From Gammaproteobacteria bacterium (GTDB taxonomy: Bacteria > Pseudomonadota > Gammaproteobacteria > Competibacterales > Competibacteraceae): 35,336 nt of DNA. Position numbers and translations under genes: made by a program. The stretch is taken from contig JAIFNF010000331.1 of NCBI GenBank assembly GCA_020047885.1, positions 1-35,336 on the forward strand, written 5' to 3'. How positions within the stretch are numbered: the stretch's first letter is position 1; each line of letters opens with the position of its first letter. Of the stretch, positions 1-8,119 are shown piece by piece. The notes beneath the pieces were generated by a model. That model was not told where the DNA came from and ran no database searches. It saw nothing but the letters and a program-made list of their open reading frames with translations.

Positions 1-963
1 ATGAACAACTCTTCGCGCCTCGGCGTCCAGGGTTCGGAAGATCTAGGCGGCGGACTAAGCGCCATTTACCAGTATGAGTTTGGGGTGGATCTGACTGAGG
101 GTGGCAGCTTTGAAGGAAACCGACCCAAGTTCGTGGGTCTCAAGGGCGGCTTCGGCACGGTGTCGCTGGGTACCCAGGAAACGCCGTACTACCACGTCGT
201 TGGGATCATCGATATCTTCAATACCGACCGGTCGTTGGGTGGCAGCGCTTTTCTGGGCGGCTCGTTTAACGGCTTCCAGCTCACTGATAACCCGGATGAA
301 CGTTTCGGTGAAGGTGCCCTGTTCCGGCTTGATAACAGCCTGTATTACACCACCCCTGACTTTAGCGGTTTCACTGGCGAACTCATGCTGGTCATGAATG
401 GTAACGAGAATGATAACGCGGGCTATTCGAATAGCGTTGATCTCTGGAATATCGCCGCCAAGTACAGCAACGGTCCCTTCTTCGCAGGTGCTAGCTATAT
501 CAAGCTTGAAGGCCGCGACAACGTCTTTTTAGGTCAGCTTGAGGATGGTACCAATGTGGATCTGGATCTGGATCTGGATCAATGGAATATCGGTCTGGGT
601 TATTCAGCAGGTCCATTCAGCGTCGGCTTTATCTACGAACAGGGTACGCTGAACGAGTTTAGTCTGTTTAGTAATGTTAAGTACAATGGCGTTCGCTTGT
701 TTGACGGCGATGACGCCAGTAACTGGTACCTGACGGGCGAATATAAATTTGGCAACAACACCATCCGCGGTGCTTATGGACAGCTTGATACCGGATTCAA
801 CCTTTCAGATTTCGATGACACGATCGACAATTACTTGGTGGGCTACCAGTATGACTTCAGTCGGCGCACCCGGGTCTGGGTCGAGTACATTGGCCGTAGT
901 AATGACAGCTTCCCGGATGGCGATCAGAATGCGATTTCCATCGGTACCCGCGTTGACTTCTAA
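1..963 (+). CDS. Gram-negative outer-membrane porin, 5' end cut by window
   Basis: General diffusion porin (16-stranded beta-barrel type) of the outer membrane; 320 codons are visible. It opens with the SRLGVQGSEDLGGGLSAIYQ motif, which in this family lies some 40-60 residues inside the precursor. The Met at base 1 is therefore internal, and the signal peptide and first strand lie upstream. Alternating aromatic and polar beta-strands run throughout, with acidic loops (for example around residues 185-195, DLDLDLDL). It ends with a C-terminal aromatic residue (RVDF), the usual outer-membrane assembly signal. A strong terminator follows. Substrate specificity cannot be read from the sequence. 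Confidence 0.88.
   Translation: MNNSSRLGVQGSEDLGGGLSAIYQYEFGVDLTEGGSFEGNRPKFVGLKGGFGTVSLGTQETPYYHVVGIIDIFNTDRSLGGSAFLGGSFNGFQLTDNPDERFGEGALFRLDNSLYYTTPDFSGFTGELMLVMNGNENDNAGYSNSVDLWNIAAKYSNGPFFAGASYIKLEGRDNVFLGQLEDGTNVDLDLDLDQWNIGLGYSAGPFSVGFIYEQGTLNEFSLFSNVKYNGVRLFDGDDASNWYLTGEYKFGNNTIRGAYGQLDTGFNLSDFDDTIDNYLVGYQYDFSRRTRVWVEYIGRSNDSFPDGDQNAISIGTRVDF
558..580 (+). repeat. Hexanucleotide tandem repeat GGATCT, about 3.8 copies, inside porin
   Basis: Consecutive GGATCT units encode an Asp-Leu run in a predicted porin loop. The six-base period means a copy-number change would stay in frame and only lengthen or shorten the loop. Confidence 0.75.
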
Positions 964-988
964 GCCTGGATCACAGGCGTAAGGGCGG

Positions 989-1023
989 ACGGGCGCAGCC
1001 TTCGGGCAGCGCCCGTTTTTTTA
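989..1023 (+). terminator. Rho-independent terminator of the porin gene
   Basis: The stem ACGGGCGC pairs with GCGCCCGT, with one A-A mismatch and then GCC/GGC closing a TTCG tetraloop, followed by a run of T. It starts 26 bases after the porin stop codon. Confidence 0.9.
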
Positions 1024-1128
1024 TGCAGCCATATTCACCATCACGGTGCGCAGATGGCACACTGATAGATCCAAACAGGCGGAATTCAGTCGACAAGTGG
1101 TTATTTTTAAAAAGTGTGTGAGGACAAG

Positions 1129-1356
1129 ATGAACATTACGCTGGTGGTTGATGAGAATATAGTGGAACAAGCGCGTAAGGCGGCCCGGGCGATGGGTAAA
1201 AGTCTCAACCAAGTAGTGCGCGACTACCTGGAACAGTTAGCCAGCGCTGATCAGAATCAGCTTCAGGTCGAAAGGTTCGTTGAATCTGCTCAGAACAGCC
1301 CTGGACGGCTGGACGGTTGGCGGTTTAATCGGGATGAATTGCATGACCGTTCATAG
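1129..1356 (+). CDS. vapB: VapB-type antitoxin, ribbon-helix-helix
   Basis: Small 75-residue protein, the probable antitoxin of a type II toxin-antitoxin pair. The N-terminus (MNITLVVDENIVEQARKAAR) reads as the beta-strand plus helix of a ribbon-helix-helix DNA-binding domain. The C-terminal part (about 50-75, with DGWRFNRDEL) would be the toxin-wrapping tail. The ATG at 1129 is preferred over the in-frame GTG at 1114 because GAGGA sits just ahead of it. Its last 14 bases overlap the toxin gene, the usual coupled arrangement. Such antitoxins normally repress their own promoter, which should lie in 1024-1128; no clear operator was seen there. Confidence 0.75.
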   Translation: MNITLVVDENIVEQARKAARAMGKSLNQVVRDYLEQLASADQNQLQVERFVESAQNSPGRLDGWRFNRDELHDRS

Positions 1357-1756
1357 CTTCATTGACACGAATGTTTTGGTTTACGCAGATGCTGCTGACG
1401 AACCTGTAAAACAGGCACAAGCCATTGCGATCATCCGGGAACACCGACTGGCGCGCACCGGCGTCGTGTCTACGCAGGTTCTACAGGAATTTGCTGCTAC
1501 CGCTATTCGCAAGCTGGGATTGCCCCCCGAACTGATTCGTGAGCATCTAGGGTTTTACAGCGGCTTTGAGGTGATCAACGCTTCCGTTCCCTTGATCATG
1601 ATGGCGTTTGATCTGCGGATCATTTACTTATTGTCGTTTTGGGACGCGATGATTGTTCAGGCGGCGCGTGAAGCGTCCTGTACGGTACTGCTATCGGAAG
1701 ACCTGCAAACCAACGCCACGATTTCTGGAGTGCGCATCGTTAATCCTTTTTTATAG
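1343..1756 (+). CDS. vapC: VapC-type PIN-domain toxin (predicted RNase)
   Basis: A 137-residue PIN-domain protein, predicted to be a Mg2+-dependent endoribonuclease that inhibits translation when free of the antitoxin. The acidic residues of the fold are present: Asp in SFIDTNVLVYA near the N-terminus, Glu in LQEFAA, Asp in SFWDAMIV and Asp in LLSEDLQ near the C-terminus. The ATG at 1343 gives the standard PIN start and overlaps the upstream gene by 14 bases. A longer in-frame reading back to 1280 would run through the antitoxin gene and is unlikely. It converges on rpiA with a 13-base gap and no separate terminator. Confidence 0.8.
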   Translation: MTVHSFIDTNVLVYADAADEPVKQAQAIAIIREHRLARTGVVSTQVLQEFAATAIRKLGLPPELIREHLGFYSGFEVINASVPLIMMAFDLRIIYLLSFWDAMIVQAAREASCTVLLSEDLQTNATISGVRIVNPFL

Positions 1757-1769
1757 AACGCATCCTCAT

Positions 1770-2429
1770 TTAACGCTCCATAACTTTTACGCCATCCACC
1801 GTTCCCAACAACAGCACATCCGCTGGTCGTTGCGCAAACAGCCCGACGGTCACGATGCCCGGAATGTTATTCCATTCCGCCTCCAGTCGGGTCGGTTCCA
1901 GGATGTGCAGGTTATACACATCCAGAATCAGGTTGCCGTTGTCGGTGATGAAATTTTCCCGCAGCACCGGCTGACCGCCACGCTTCAACAACTCGCGCCC
2001 GACATAACTGCGTGCCATGGGAATCACCTCAACGGGCAGGGGAAAGGCTCCCAGCACGTCAACCAGCTTGGACTGATCGGCAATACAGACAAATTTTTCG
2101 CTGGCGGCAGCAACAATTTTCTCGCGGGTCAACGCCCCGCCGCCACCCTTGATCATGCGCAAATGACGATCCACTTCATCCGCACCATCGACGTATAAGG
2201 GCAAGGGTCCGGCAGCATTCAAATCCAGCACCGGAATTCGGCACGCCTTCAACCGCTCGGTGGTCATCGCCGAACTCGACACCGCCCCTTCAATCGGGTA
2301 TTTGATCCGCGCCAGGGCGTCAATAAAATAGTTGACCGTTGAACCGGTACCAACACCGATTACGGTATTCTCTTCCACATACTGCATAGCGGCTTCGGCG
2401 GCGCGTTTTTTCATTTCATCGCTAGACAT
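1770..2429 (-). CDS. rpiA: Ribose-5-phosphate isomerase A
   Basis: Interconverts ribose 5-phosphate and ribulose 5-phosphate in the non-oxidative pentose phosphate pathway; cytoplasmic. From the ATG at 2429 it is 219 residues, the same length as E. coli RpiA. Family signatures are the phosphate-binding GVGTGST (about 25-31), the catalytic DGADEVD (82-88) and [11 protein letters not shown] (95-105). The start is supported by AGAGGA a short distance upstream; the reading frame stays open to 2561, but that extension would run into ilvA. It is divergent from ilvA with 33 bases between the start codons, so the two promoters must overlap each other or the genes. Confidence 0.95.
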   Translation of the reverse strand: MSSDEMKKRAAEAAMQYVEENTVIGVGTGSTVNYFIDALARIKYPIEGAVSSSAMTTERLKACRIPVLDLNAAGPLPLYVDGADEVDRHLRMIKGGGGALTREKIVAAASEKFVCIADQSKLVDVLGAFPLPVEVIPMARSYVGRELLKRGGQPVLRENFITDNGNLILDVYNLHILEPTRLEAEWNNIPGIVTVGLFAQRPADVLLLGTVDGVKVMER

Positions 2430-2462
2430 GGCGGTATTTTCCTCTGGGTCTTTCAACACATT

Positions 2463-3983
2463 ATGCACGATTACATCAAAAAAATTCTCACGGCCCGCGT
2501 CTACGACGTCGCTATTGAATCGCCACTGGACGTCATGCCCCGTCTGTCGCGGCGCTTGCATAACCGGGTACTGCTGAAACGCGAAGATTTGCAGCCGGTG
2601 TTCTCCTTCAAGCTGCGCGGCGCTTACAACAAAATGGCCGGTCTGGCACCCGACGTGCTAGAAAAAGGCGTGATTTGTGCTTCCGCCGGTAATCATGCCC
2701 AGGGCGTCGCCTTAGCCGCTCAGAAACTCGGCGTCAAGGCGACCATCGTCATGCCACGCACCACCCCGGCGATTAAAATTCAGGCGGTGCGCGACCGGGG
2801 CGGCAAAACCGTACTGTTCGGCGATACCTACGATGAAGCCTACCAACACGCCCGGCAACTGGAAGTTGAAAAAGGTCTGACCTTCATTCATCCCTACGAC
2901 GACCCCGATGTGATTGCGGGCAATGGCACCATCGGTATGGAAATCCTGCGCCAGCATCCCGATCCGATTGAGGCAATTTTCATCGCAGTCGGCGGCGGCG
3001 GCTTGATCACTGGGGTGGCGACCTACATCAAGTTTCTGCGTCCGGACATTAAAATTATCGGCGTAGAACCCGAAGATGCCGCATCGATGTATGAAGCACT
3101 GAAACAGGGTCATCGCGTAACGCTGGATCAGGTGGGCTTGTTCGCTGATGGCGTCGCGGTCAGGCAGGTGGGTGAAGAGACCTTTCGCCTGGCACAACAA
3201 AGCGTGGATGACGTCATTCTCGTGTCCACAGATGAAATTTGCGCCGCTATCAAGGACATTTTCGACGACACCCGCTCGATTGCCGAACCGGCTGGAGCGC
3301 TGGGCATTGCCGGACTGAAGAAGTATGTGGAACGCACCGGAGGAACCGGGGCACAACTCATCGCCCTCAACTGCGGCGCGAACATCAACTTTGACCGGTT
3401 GCGGCATGTCGCTGAACGGGCTGAACTGGGCGAACGGCGTGAGGCACTGCTGGCAGTGACGATCCCGGAACAGCCGGGCAGTTTCCGCAAGTTCTGCCAA
3501 ACCATCGGCAAACGCGCCATCACCGAGTTCAATTACCGTTATGCCGATTCCCGACAGGCGCAGGTGTTCGCCGGCATCCAACTCGGCGAGGGCGAGGAGG
3601 AAAAGACCCGCATTATCGAGGCGTTACGGGAGCACGGCTATCCGGTCATCGACATGAGCGATAACGAAATGGCCAAGCTGCATGTGCGCTATATGGTGGG
3701 TGGCCCCGCCCCCGGCCTTCACGATGAAATACTCTACCGGTTCCAGTTCCCGGAACGACCCGGCGCCCTGCTGAAATTTCTGACCGGCATGGCGCATGAC
3801 TGGAATATTAGCCTGTTCCACTACCGCAACCACGGTTCGGATTACGGACGGGTGCTGGTCGGCATCCAGGTACCGGAGACCGAACGCCCCCAGTTTTTGC
3901 GCTACCTCCATGAACTTGGCTATCCCTGCTGCGCCGAGACTGACAATCCGGCCTATCGGCTCTTTCTGGATGCAAGCCGTTAG
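2463..3983 (+). CDS. ilvA: Threonine ammonia-lyase (biosynthetic threonine dehydratase)
   Basis: PLP enzyme that deaminates threonine to 2-oxobutanoate, the first committed step to isoleucine. At 506 residues it is close to E. coli IlvA (514). The PLP lysine is in [12 protein letters not shown] (Lys50) and the phosphate-binding glycine loop is VGGGGLITG (about 176-184). Two ACT-like regulatory domains occupy the C-terminal third. Each begins with a similar strand ([11 protein letters not shown] near 333 and [11 protein letters not shown] near 430), which fits the biosynthetic, isoleucine-inhibited form rather than the short catabolic one. The ATG at 2463 gives the expected N-terminus. A GC-rich repeat follows the stop. 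Confidence 0.95.
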   Translation: MHDYIKKILTARVYDVAIESPLDVMPRLSRRLHNRVLLKREDLQPVFSFKLRGAYNKMAGLAPDVLEKGVICASAGNHAQGVALAAQKLGVKATIVMPRTTPAIKIQAVRDRGGKTVLFGDTYDEAYQHARQLEVEKGLTFIHPYDDPDVIAGNGTIGMEILRQHPDPIEAIFIAVGGGGLITGVATYIKFLRPDIKIIGVEPEDAASMYEALKQGHRVTLDQVGLFADGVAVRQVGEETFRLAQQSVDDVILVSTDEICAAIKDIFDDTRSIAEPAGALGIAGLKKYVERTGGTGAQLIALNCGANINFDRLRHVAERAELGERREALLAVTIPEQPGSFRKFCQTIGKRAITEFNYRYADSRQAQVFAGIQLGEGEEEKTRIIEALREHGYPVIDMSDNEMAKLHVRYMVGGPAPGLHDEILYRFQFPERPGALLKFLTGMAHDWNISLFHYRNHGSDYGRVLVGIQVPETERPQFLRYLHELGYPCCAETDNPAYRLFLDASR

Positions 3984-4027
3984 CGGCTATAGCGATCCTG
4001 AATGAGTTGTGGAATCGCCGCCTCGAA

Positions 4028-4065
4028 CCACCCCGGCGCTGACGCGCCACCCCGGCGCTGACGCG
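4028..4065. repeat. Two tandem copies of a 19-bp GC-rich unit
   Basis: The unit CCACCCCGGCGCTGACGCG occurs at 4028-4046 and 4047-4065 with no spacer, directly before the hairpin at 4069-4090. It probably belongs to a dispersed intergenic repeat family. Confidence 0.8.
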
Positions 4066-4068
4066 CCA

Positions 4069-4090
4069 CCCCTCCTTACCCAAGGAGGGG
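4069..4090. terminator. Hairpin repeat between ilvA and fau, possible bidirectional terminator
   Basis: A perfect 9-bp stem CCCCTCCTT/AAGGAGGGG closes an ACCC loop. It is followed by ATTTTCC on the plus strand, a weak T-tract. The repeat overlaps the 3' end of the fau reading frame. It could end both converging transcripts, or be only a REP-like element. Confidence 0.5.
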
Positions 4091-4714
4091 ATTTTCCATA
4101 ACTGGCATAGGACTGCTATATACGAAAACTTGGAGCGCGATTTCCGTCACCACGGCATCCAGCGGCACATCCCACGGTTGCCGAACCAGCCGCTCCACCT
4201 GCTGGAATTCGTAAGCGAACCCGACCAGCCGGGGGCGGTGACTCTGCCAGTTCGGATCGCGCAGAAAGGTGAAACTGCGGTCATAAAATCCGCCACCCAT
4301 ACCCAAGCGTGTCCCGGTTGCATCAAAAGCCACCAGCGGCGTTAGCACTAAATCAAGGGCTGAGGGCGGCAGATAGTCGGCGGGAGACACGTCCGGTTCG
4401 GGAATCTGGAAGCGATTGCGGCGCATCGTGACGCCCGGTTGCCAAGGCGCAAATTGCAGCACATCGCCAGCCAGAATCGGGAGATAAACCGCTTTTCCCT
4501 GGATCCAGGCGTGTTCCAGCACCGGCGCAGGATCCAGTTCGCCAAAACATCCCCAGTAACCCGCGATGCTGGCGGCTTCGGCAAACCAGGCGCTTTCCGC
4601 CAACCGTTCAGCCGCCGCCCGCACCGCCGCTTGCCGTTCAGCAACCGATAGATGAAGGCGCTGGGTGCGTAAGCGTTGACGAAGATCGTCGGAAAATGAA
4701 GATTGTGGATTCAT
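4076..4714 (-). CDS. fau: 5-formyltetrahydrofolate cyclo-ligase (YgfA/Fau)
   Basis: Converts 5-formyl-THF to 5,10-methenyl-THF using ATP, returning a storage or inhibitory folate to the active pool. It has 212 residues, near the usual 180-200. The family signature is the C-terminal-half motif TRLGMGGGFYDRSF (about residues 135-148). The N-terminal helix with RQRLRTQRLHLS is the usual start of the family. It lies directly downstream of the 6S RNA gene and its terminator, the classical zapA-ssrS-fau order of Gammaproteobacteria. The last residues (about PVMENPLLG) are encoded by the hairpin repeat at 4069-4090, so the C-terminus may have been replaced when the repeat arrived. Confidence 0.92.
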   Translation of the reverse strand: MNPQSSFSDDLRQRLRTQRLHLSVAERQAAVRAAAERLAESAWFAEAASIAGYWGCFGELDPAPVLEHAWIQGKAVYLPILAGDVLQFAPWQPGVTMRRNRFQIPEPDVSPADYLPPSALDLVLTPLVAFDATGTRLGMGGGFYDRSFTFLRDPNWQSHRPRLVGFAYEFQQVERLVRQPWDVPLDAVVTEIALQVFVYSSPMPVMENPLLG

Positions 4715-4715
4715 G

Positions 4716-4747
4716 GAAAAAAAGAAAGCGATGCCAAAGCATCGCTT
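4716..4747 (-). terminator. Rho-independent terminator of 6S RNA
   Basis: On the minus strand the stem AAGCGATGC/GCATCGCTT with a TTTG loop is followed by TTCTTTTTTT. It lies between the 6S RNA gene and the fau start codon, so fau transcription would depend on read-through. Confidence 0.88.
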
Positions 4748-4756
4748 GAATGAAGA

Positions 4757-4910
4757 GGGGGCGCCCTCCGCCTGTGCCGTCTCGGACCTTGCCCTTGAAC
4801 CGAGTGGTTCAAGTGGGGAGCAGAGGGGCGTATCAGGCTTCCCCGGGTATAATCAATTAGGATCAAGGGGTTACCCAGCCCACTACTCGAACACTGCAGA
4901 GAACGCCCGA
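4757..4910 (-). ncRNA. ssrS: 6S RNA, RNA polymerase-binding regulator
   Basis: 6S RNA binds sigma-70 RNA polymerase by imitating an open promoter and reduces transcription in stationary phase. Three observations support the call. It sits between zapA and fau on their strand, as in most Gammaproteobacteria. The 5' segment GGCGTTCTCTGC pairs over 12 positions (with G-U pairs) with the 3' segment GCGGAGGGCGCC, making the closing stem. The 3' half contains TTGAACCACTCGGTTCAAGG, very like the conserved TTGAACC..GGTTCAAGG hairpin of the E. coli RNA. The mature RNA would be about 150 nt, shorter than the 184 nt of E. coli; the ends are estimated from the stem. Confidence 0.85.
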
Positions 4911-4934
4911 ACTAAAATCGATTGAACACGAAAG

Positions 4935-4940
4935 ATTATA
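4935..4940 (-). promoter_or_regulatory. TATAAT -10-like box upstream of 6S RNA
   Basis: A perfect TATAAT on the minus strand lies about 25-30 bases before the predicted 5' end of 6S RNA. No good -35 box is present (TTAACC at 18-base spacing is weak). The start would give a short precursor needing 5' trimming, as known for 6S RNA. Confidence 0.4.
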
Positions 4941-4960
4941 CTCTACTTGATGCGGCCCGG

Positions 4961-5251
4961 TTAAAGAACCGCGTCAATTTTCTGCAATAAATCCCGTGCT
5001 TGATGGCCGATGGCGGCATCCATTTCGGCAGTCTCGCGTTGCTGGCGCAACAACTCATGGCTGAGATTCAAGGCCGCCATAATCGCCACCGCTTCCAGGC
5101 TCAGGTGCTTGCTGCGCTCACGAATCGCCTCCATCCGTTCATTCAGCGACTGTGAGGCTTCCAGCAGTTCATCGCGCTCGGCCGGCTGACAGACAAACCG
5201 GTATTCATAACCGATCAACTGCACGTTGACGCTGTGCGTCTCGTTGCTCAT
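4961..5251 (-). CDS. zapA: Cell division protein ZapA
   Basis: FtsZ-ring-associated protein that bundles FtsZ protofilaments at mid-cell. It has 96 residues. The N-terminal strand region (VNVQLIGYEYRFVCQPAERDELL, shown here only by its ends VNVQL and DELL) is the typical ZapA head, followed by LNERM and a C-terminal coiled coil (about 45-90). The start overlaps the stop of the upstream small gene by four bases (ATGA), so the two are translationally coupled. 6S RNA follows immediately, the conserved neighbourhood. Confidence 0.92.
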   Translation of the reverse strand: MSNETHSVNVQLIGYEYRFVCQPAERDELLEASQSLNERMEAIRERSKHLSLEAVAIMAALNLSHELLRQQRETAEMDAAIGHQARDLLQKIDAVL

Positions 5252-5499
5252 GAAGTTTGCTCCAGATCTCTGAGCCGCACGACCATCGCGTCGATGCGGG
5301 TGCGGAACTGTTCATTTTTCTCGCGCAGGGCATCGTGCTCGACTTGCAAGGTTGCGGTCTGCTCGCGCAACTCCCGGTTTTCCACCGCCTGTTGTGCACA
5401 GCGCTTCACCAGGTGTTCGACCCGTTCAGCGAGCAGAGCCAAATCAGCCACGGCAGATGACGACGGTGCAGCGTTTTCGTTGGTGTTTTTATGATCCAT
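5248..5499 (-). CDS. Small coiled-coil protein upstream of zapA (TIGR02449-like)
   Basis: An 83-residue protein that is almost entirely coiled coil from about residue 18 to 80 (LAERVEHLVKRCAQQAVENR and onward, with regular hydrophobic heptads). Proteins of this size and character commonly precede zapA in Gammaproteobacteria and are annotated as TIGR02449 or ZapB-like. Its four-base overlap with zapA supports a role in division-ring organisation, but that is inference from position. The ribosome-binding site before the ATG at 5499 is weak. Confidence 0.7.
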   Translation of the reverse strand: MDHKNTNENAAPSSSAVADLALLAERVEHLVKRCAQQAVENRELREQTATLQVEHDALREKNEQFRTRIDAMVVRLRDLEQTS

Positions 5500-5628
5500 G
5501 GAAATACTATAGAACCTTCATTCTGATCGGGTCAAATTCAGAGGCATTTTTTTGGGGCTTCATGCGTGGCAATGTTAGGATCAATGCCCTTGACCGGTTC
5601 CGGTTGGCCAGCGCTGGAGTGTTCCATT

Positions 5629-6183
5629 ATGTCAGATGATTCACCACTCTTCGACCAGTTAAGCCAACTGCTCGATCCGATCGATCCGGCGGAATTGCAC
5701 GGGTTATTATGCGGCATCCTCTGCTTCGACGCCCATTTAGACTGTGACCGCTGGCTACACTACGCCCAGGAGGCTTTGACCGATGGCAGTGCATGGTCGG
5801 AATCGGTGGGCAACCTGTTGGCGAAAGTGCTGGAATTGGGGGCAGCCCAGATGAACTCGCCCGACTGGTCCGTGAAGCTCTTGCTGCCCGATGATGATGC
5901 GCCCCTACGGCAGCGGGTGAATGCGCTGGGCCACTGGTGTCACGGCCTGCTGTACGGTCTCGGCATGAGTCAGCCGGAGCAACACGGCGCTTTATCCAAA
6001 GAAAGCTGGGAATTTCTGGATGATGTCACCGATATTGCCCAGATCGGTTTCGACACGGACGCCACTGGCGAAAGCGATGAGGCGGCTTTTGTGGAGGTCG
6101 TCGAATACTTACGGGTGGGTCTGCTAATGATCCAGCAGGATATCCAACAATCCACCGCACCCTCGCCAACCCGTTTGCACTAA
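5629..6183 (+). CDS. ygfB: YgfB/UPF0149 family protein
   Basis: A 184-residue acidic protein of the UPF0149 family. The family-typical HGLLCGILC is near residues 24-32, followed by the second helical half with HWCHGLLYGLG and FLDDVTDIAQIGFD. In E. coli and relatives ygfB lies directly upstream of pepP and opposite zapA, as here; its biochemical role is not settled. The ATG at 5629 is chosen because GGAG lies nine bases ahead and the family starts here; an upstream in-frame ATG at 5566 would add 21 unlike residues. pepP starts 11 bases after the stop. Confidence 0.88.
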   Translation: MSDDSPLFDQLSQLLDPIDPAELHGLLCGILCFDAHLDCDRWLHYAQEALTDGSAWSESVGNLLAKVLELGAAQMNSPDWSVKLLLPDDDAPLRQRVNALGHWCHGLLYGLGMSQPEQHGALSKESWEFLDDVTDIAQIGFDTDATGESDEAAFVEVVEYLRVGLLMIQQDIQQSTAPSPTRLH

Positions 6184-6194
6184 ACCAGGAACTC

Positions 6195-7562
6195 ATGCCG
6201 ATGTTCGCTCGCGCCATTCCCCCCGAAGTTTTCGCCCGCCGTCGCCGTGCATTAATGGAACAGATGGGGCCGAATTCCGTCGCCCTGTTGGCGGCCGCCC
6301 CGGAAACGCCCCGTAATCGGGATGTTCACTACCCCTACCGTCAGGACAGCGATTTTTACTACCTGACTGGCTTCCCGGAACCGGACGCCATCGCGGCGCT
6401 AATTCCCGGTGCTGAGCAGGAATTCCTGCTGTTTTGTCGCGACCGTGATCCACGAATGGAAATCTGGCATGGCCGCCGCGCCGGTCCACAAGGTGCGAAG
6501 GAACGTTATGGCGCCGATCATGCCCATCCCATCGCGGAGATTGATCATATTCTGTTGCCGCTCCTGGAGAATCGCGAGCGGATTTTCTACCCCATCGGTT
6601 ATCGCCCGGACTTTGATGCGAAAGTGCTGGGTTGGCTCAATCAAACCCGCGCCAAAGCCCGCACTGGCGTACAAGCCCCGGCGATTTTTATCGCTTTGGA
6701 GCATTTATTACATCCGATGCGGCGTTGCAAAGACGCTGAGGAAATCGCGGTGATGCGTGAATCGGCGCGTATTGCCTGCCAGGCACACTGTCAAGCGATG
6801 CAGGTTTGTCAGCCCGGCATGATGGAATACGAGATTGAAGCGGAGTTTTTTCACACGTTCCTGCGTAACGGCGCAGGCTGGTCTTATCCAGCGATAGTCG
6901 CGGGCGGCGATAACAGTTGCATCCTGCATTACACTGAGAACAACGCTCAATTGCGGGACGGCGATATATTATTGATCGACGCGGGTGCGGAATTGGACGG
7001 CTATGCTTCCGATATTACCCGCACATTCCCGATCAATGGCTGCTTTTCCGGGGAACAGCGCATTATTTATGAACTGGTGCTAGCGGCGCAGAAAGCCGCG
7101 ATTGACAAGGTTCGGCTCGGCTGCCATTTCAACGAACCGCACGATGCGGCAGTTCGCGTCCTGACTGAGGGTTTAGTCGCACTGGGTTTGCTACACGGTG
7201 ATGTAGACGCGGTGATTAAAGCAGAAAGGTATAAGCCGTTCTATATGCACCGCACGGGTCATTGGCTGGGCATGGATGTGCATGATGTAGGCAGTTATAA
7301 AACCGGCGAAGAGTGGCAGGTGTTTGAACCGGGCATGGTGATAACGGTTGAACCCGGCCTTTACTTTCCAGCGGGCAGTCAAATTGTTGATGAATGCTGG
7401 GCGCAACTGGGTATTCATCTGGAAACTGATCTGGATGAACGCTGGCAACGGATTGGCGTCCGCATTGAGGACGACGTGCTGGTGACCGACGGGGAACCGG
7501 AAGTGCTGACTGCCGCCGCGCCCAAAACCATCGATGACATTGAGGCGCTGATGAGAAGATAG
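6195..7562 (+). CDS. pepP: Xaa-Pro aminopeptidase (aminopeptidase P)
   Basis: Cytoplasmic dimetal peptidase that removes the N-terminal residue preceding proline. The 455 residues compare with 441 in E. coli. The N-terminal domain carries YPYRQDSDFYYLTGF (46-60). The C-terminal pita-bread fold holds all five expected metal ligands: Asp262 and Asp273 in DAGAELDGYASDITRTF, His356 in RTGHWLGMDVHD, Glu386 in VEPGLYF and Glu425 in RIEDDVLV. AGGA precedes the ATG at 6195; the in-frame ATG at 6201 has more normal spacing and could be the true start. It is co-transcribed with ygfB; ubiH, its neighbour in E. coli, lies 11 kb away here. Confidence 0.95.
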   Translation: MPMFARAIPPEVFARRRRALMEQMGPNSVALLAAAPETPRNRDVHYPYRQDSDFYYLTGFPEPDAIAALIPGAEQEFLLFCRDRDPRMEIWHGRRAGPQGAKERYGADHAHPIAEIDHILLPLLENRERIFYPIGYRPDFDAKVLGWLNQTRAKARTGVQAPAIFIALEHLLHPMRRCKDAEEIAVMRESARIACQAHCQAMQVCQPGMMEYEIEAEFFHTFLRNGAGWSYPAIVAGGDNSCILHYTENNAQLRDGDILLIDAGAELDGYASDITRTFPINGCFSGEQRIIYELVLAAQKAAIDKVRLGCHFNEPHDAAVRVLTEGLVALGLLHGDVDAVIKAERYKPFYMHRTGHWLGMDVHDVGSYKTGEEWQVFEPGMVITVEPGLYFPAGSQIVDECWAQLGIHLETDLDERWQRIGVRIEDDVLVTDGEPEVLTAAAPKTIDDIEALMRR

Positions 7563-7697
7563 GGATTGATCTGATCAATGCTGTTAATCCCGTGTCGCTG
7601 TAGGGTAAAAACAGGATATAATTATAAAGTGTGGACAAGTTAAATGATCCTGTCGCTGTCGTGTCGAAATGGCGGTTTTTACCGGGAGTGCTAAACA

Positions 7698-8087
7698 ATG
7701 GCGGAACCACAGAAAGAGTCGGACTGGGCGATTGAAAATGACTGGAGTGAGGAAGATCAGCGCCAGTACGAGCGCTATAGCACTCATTTCTATTTGTGCG
7801 TCTATGACCGGCGCGATGAACGCCTGCTCGGTCATGTTGTTGATATTAGCCTGGGCGGGCTGAGACTCATCGGTAGCGAAGCGCTGCGCATGGGCGAGGT
7901 CATCCCGTTGCGGATGGAAGCCTCGCTGGAAAGCGGCCGCCGTGAAAGTTGCGAGCTTCAGGGAAAAACCGTTTGGAGCGGTGAAGATGAAAATCCAGGC
8001 TGGTTTACCGCAGGGCTGGAATTCCTTGATTTATCAGCATCTACCCAGAAAGTGCTGCACGAAATTATTGCTGAACTGGGCGGTTGA
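7698..8087 (+). CDS. PilZ-domain protein, predicted c-di-GMP receptor
   Basis: A 129-residue protein made mostly of one PilZ domain. Both c-di-GMP-binding elements are visible: the RxxxR switch (Arg22-Arg26 in RQYERY) and DISLGG (49-54), matching [DN]xSxxG. The rest is the expected beta-barrel (VIPLRMEASL, CELQGKTVWSG, FTAGLEFLDL) with a C-terminal helix. GGGAG lies nine bases before the ATG. It converges on the chemosensory operon (stops at 8087 and 8120), so it is not part of it. It could still link c-di-GMP to motility or to the exopolysaccharide genes; that is inference. Confidence 0.85.
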   Translation: MAEPQKESDWAIENDWSEEDQRQYERYSTHFYLCVYDRRDERLLGHVVDISLGGLRLIGSEALRMGEVIPLRMEASLESGRRESCELQGKTVWSGEDENPGWFTAGLEFLDLSASTQKVLHEIIAELGG

Positions 8088-8119
8088 CGGTGAAACGCTG
8101 GAAAAGCGGCCATATCCGG

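Noticed and set aside
1..3. Met at base 1 as porin start codon
   Set aside because: The sequence begins inside the conserved porin N-terminal region, and no signal peptide is present; the gene continues upstream of the window.
2712..3581. A 289-codon minus-strand frame inside ilvA
   Set aside because: It is antisense to conserved IlvA sequence and has no recognisable domain.
4028..4065. CRISPR-like repeat
   Set aside because: Only two copies and no spacer between them; a tandem duplication in an intergenic repeat.
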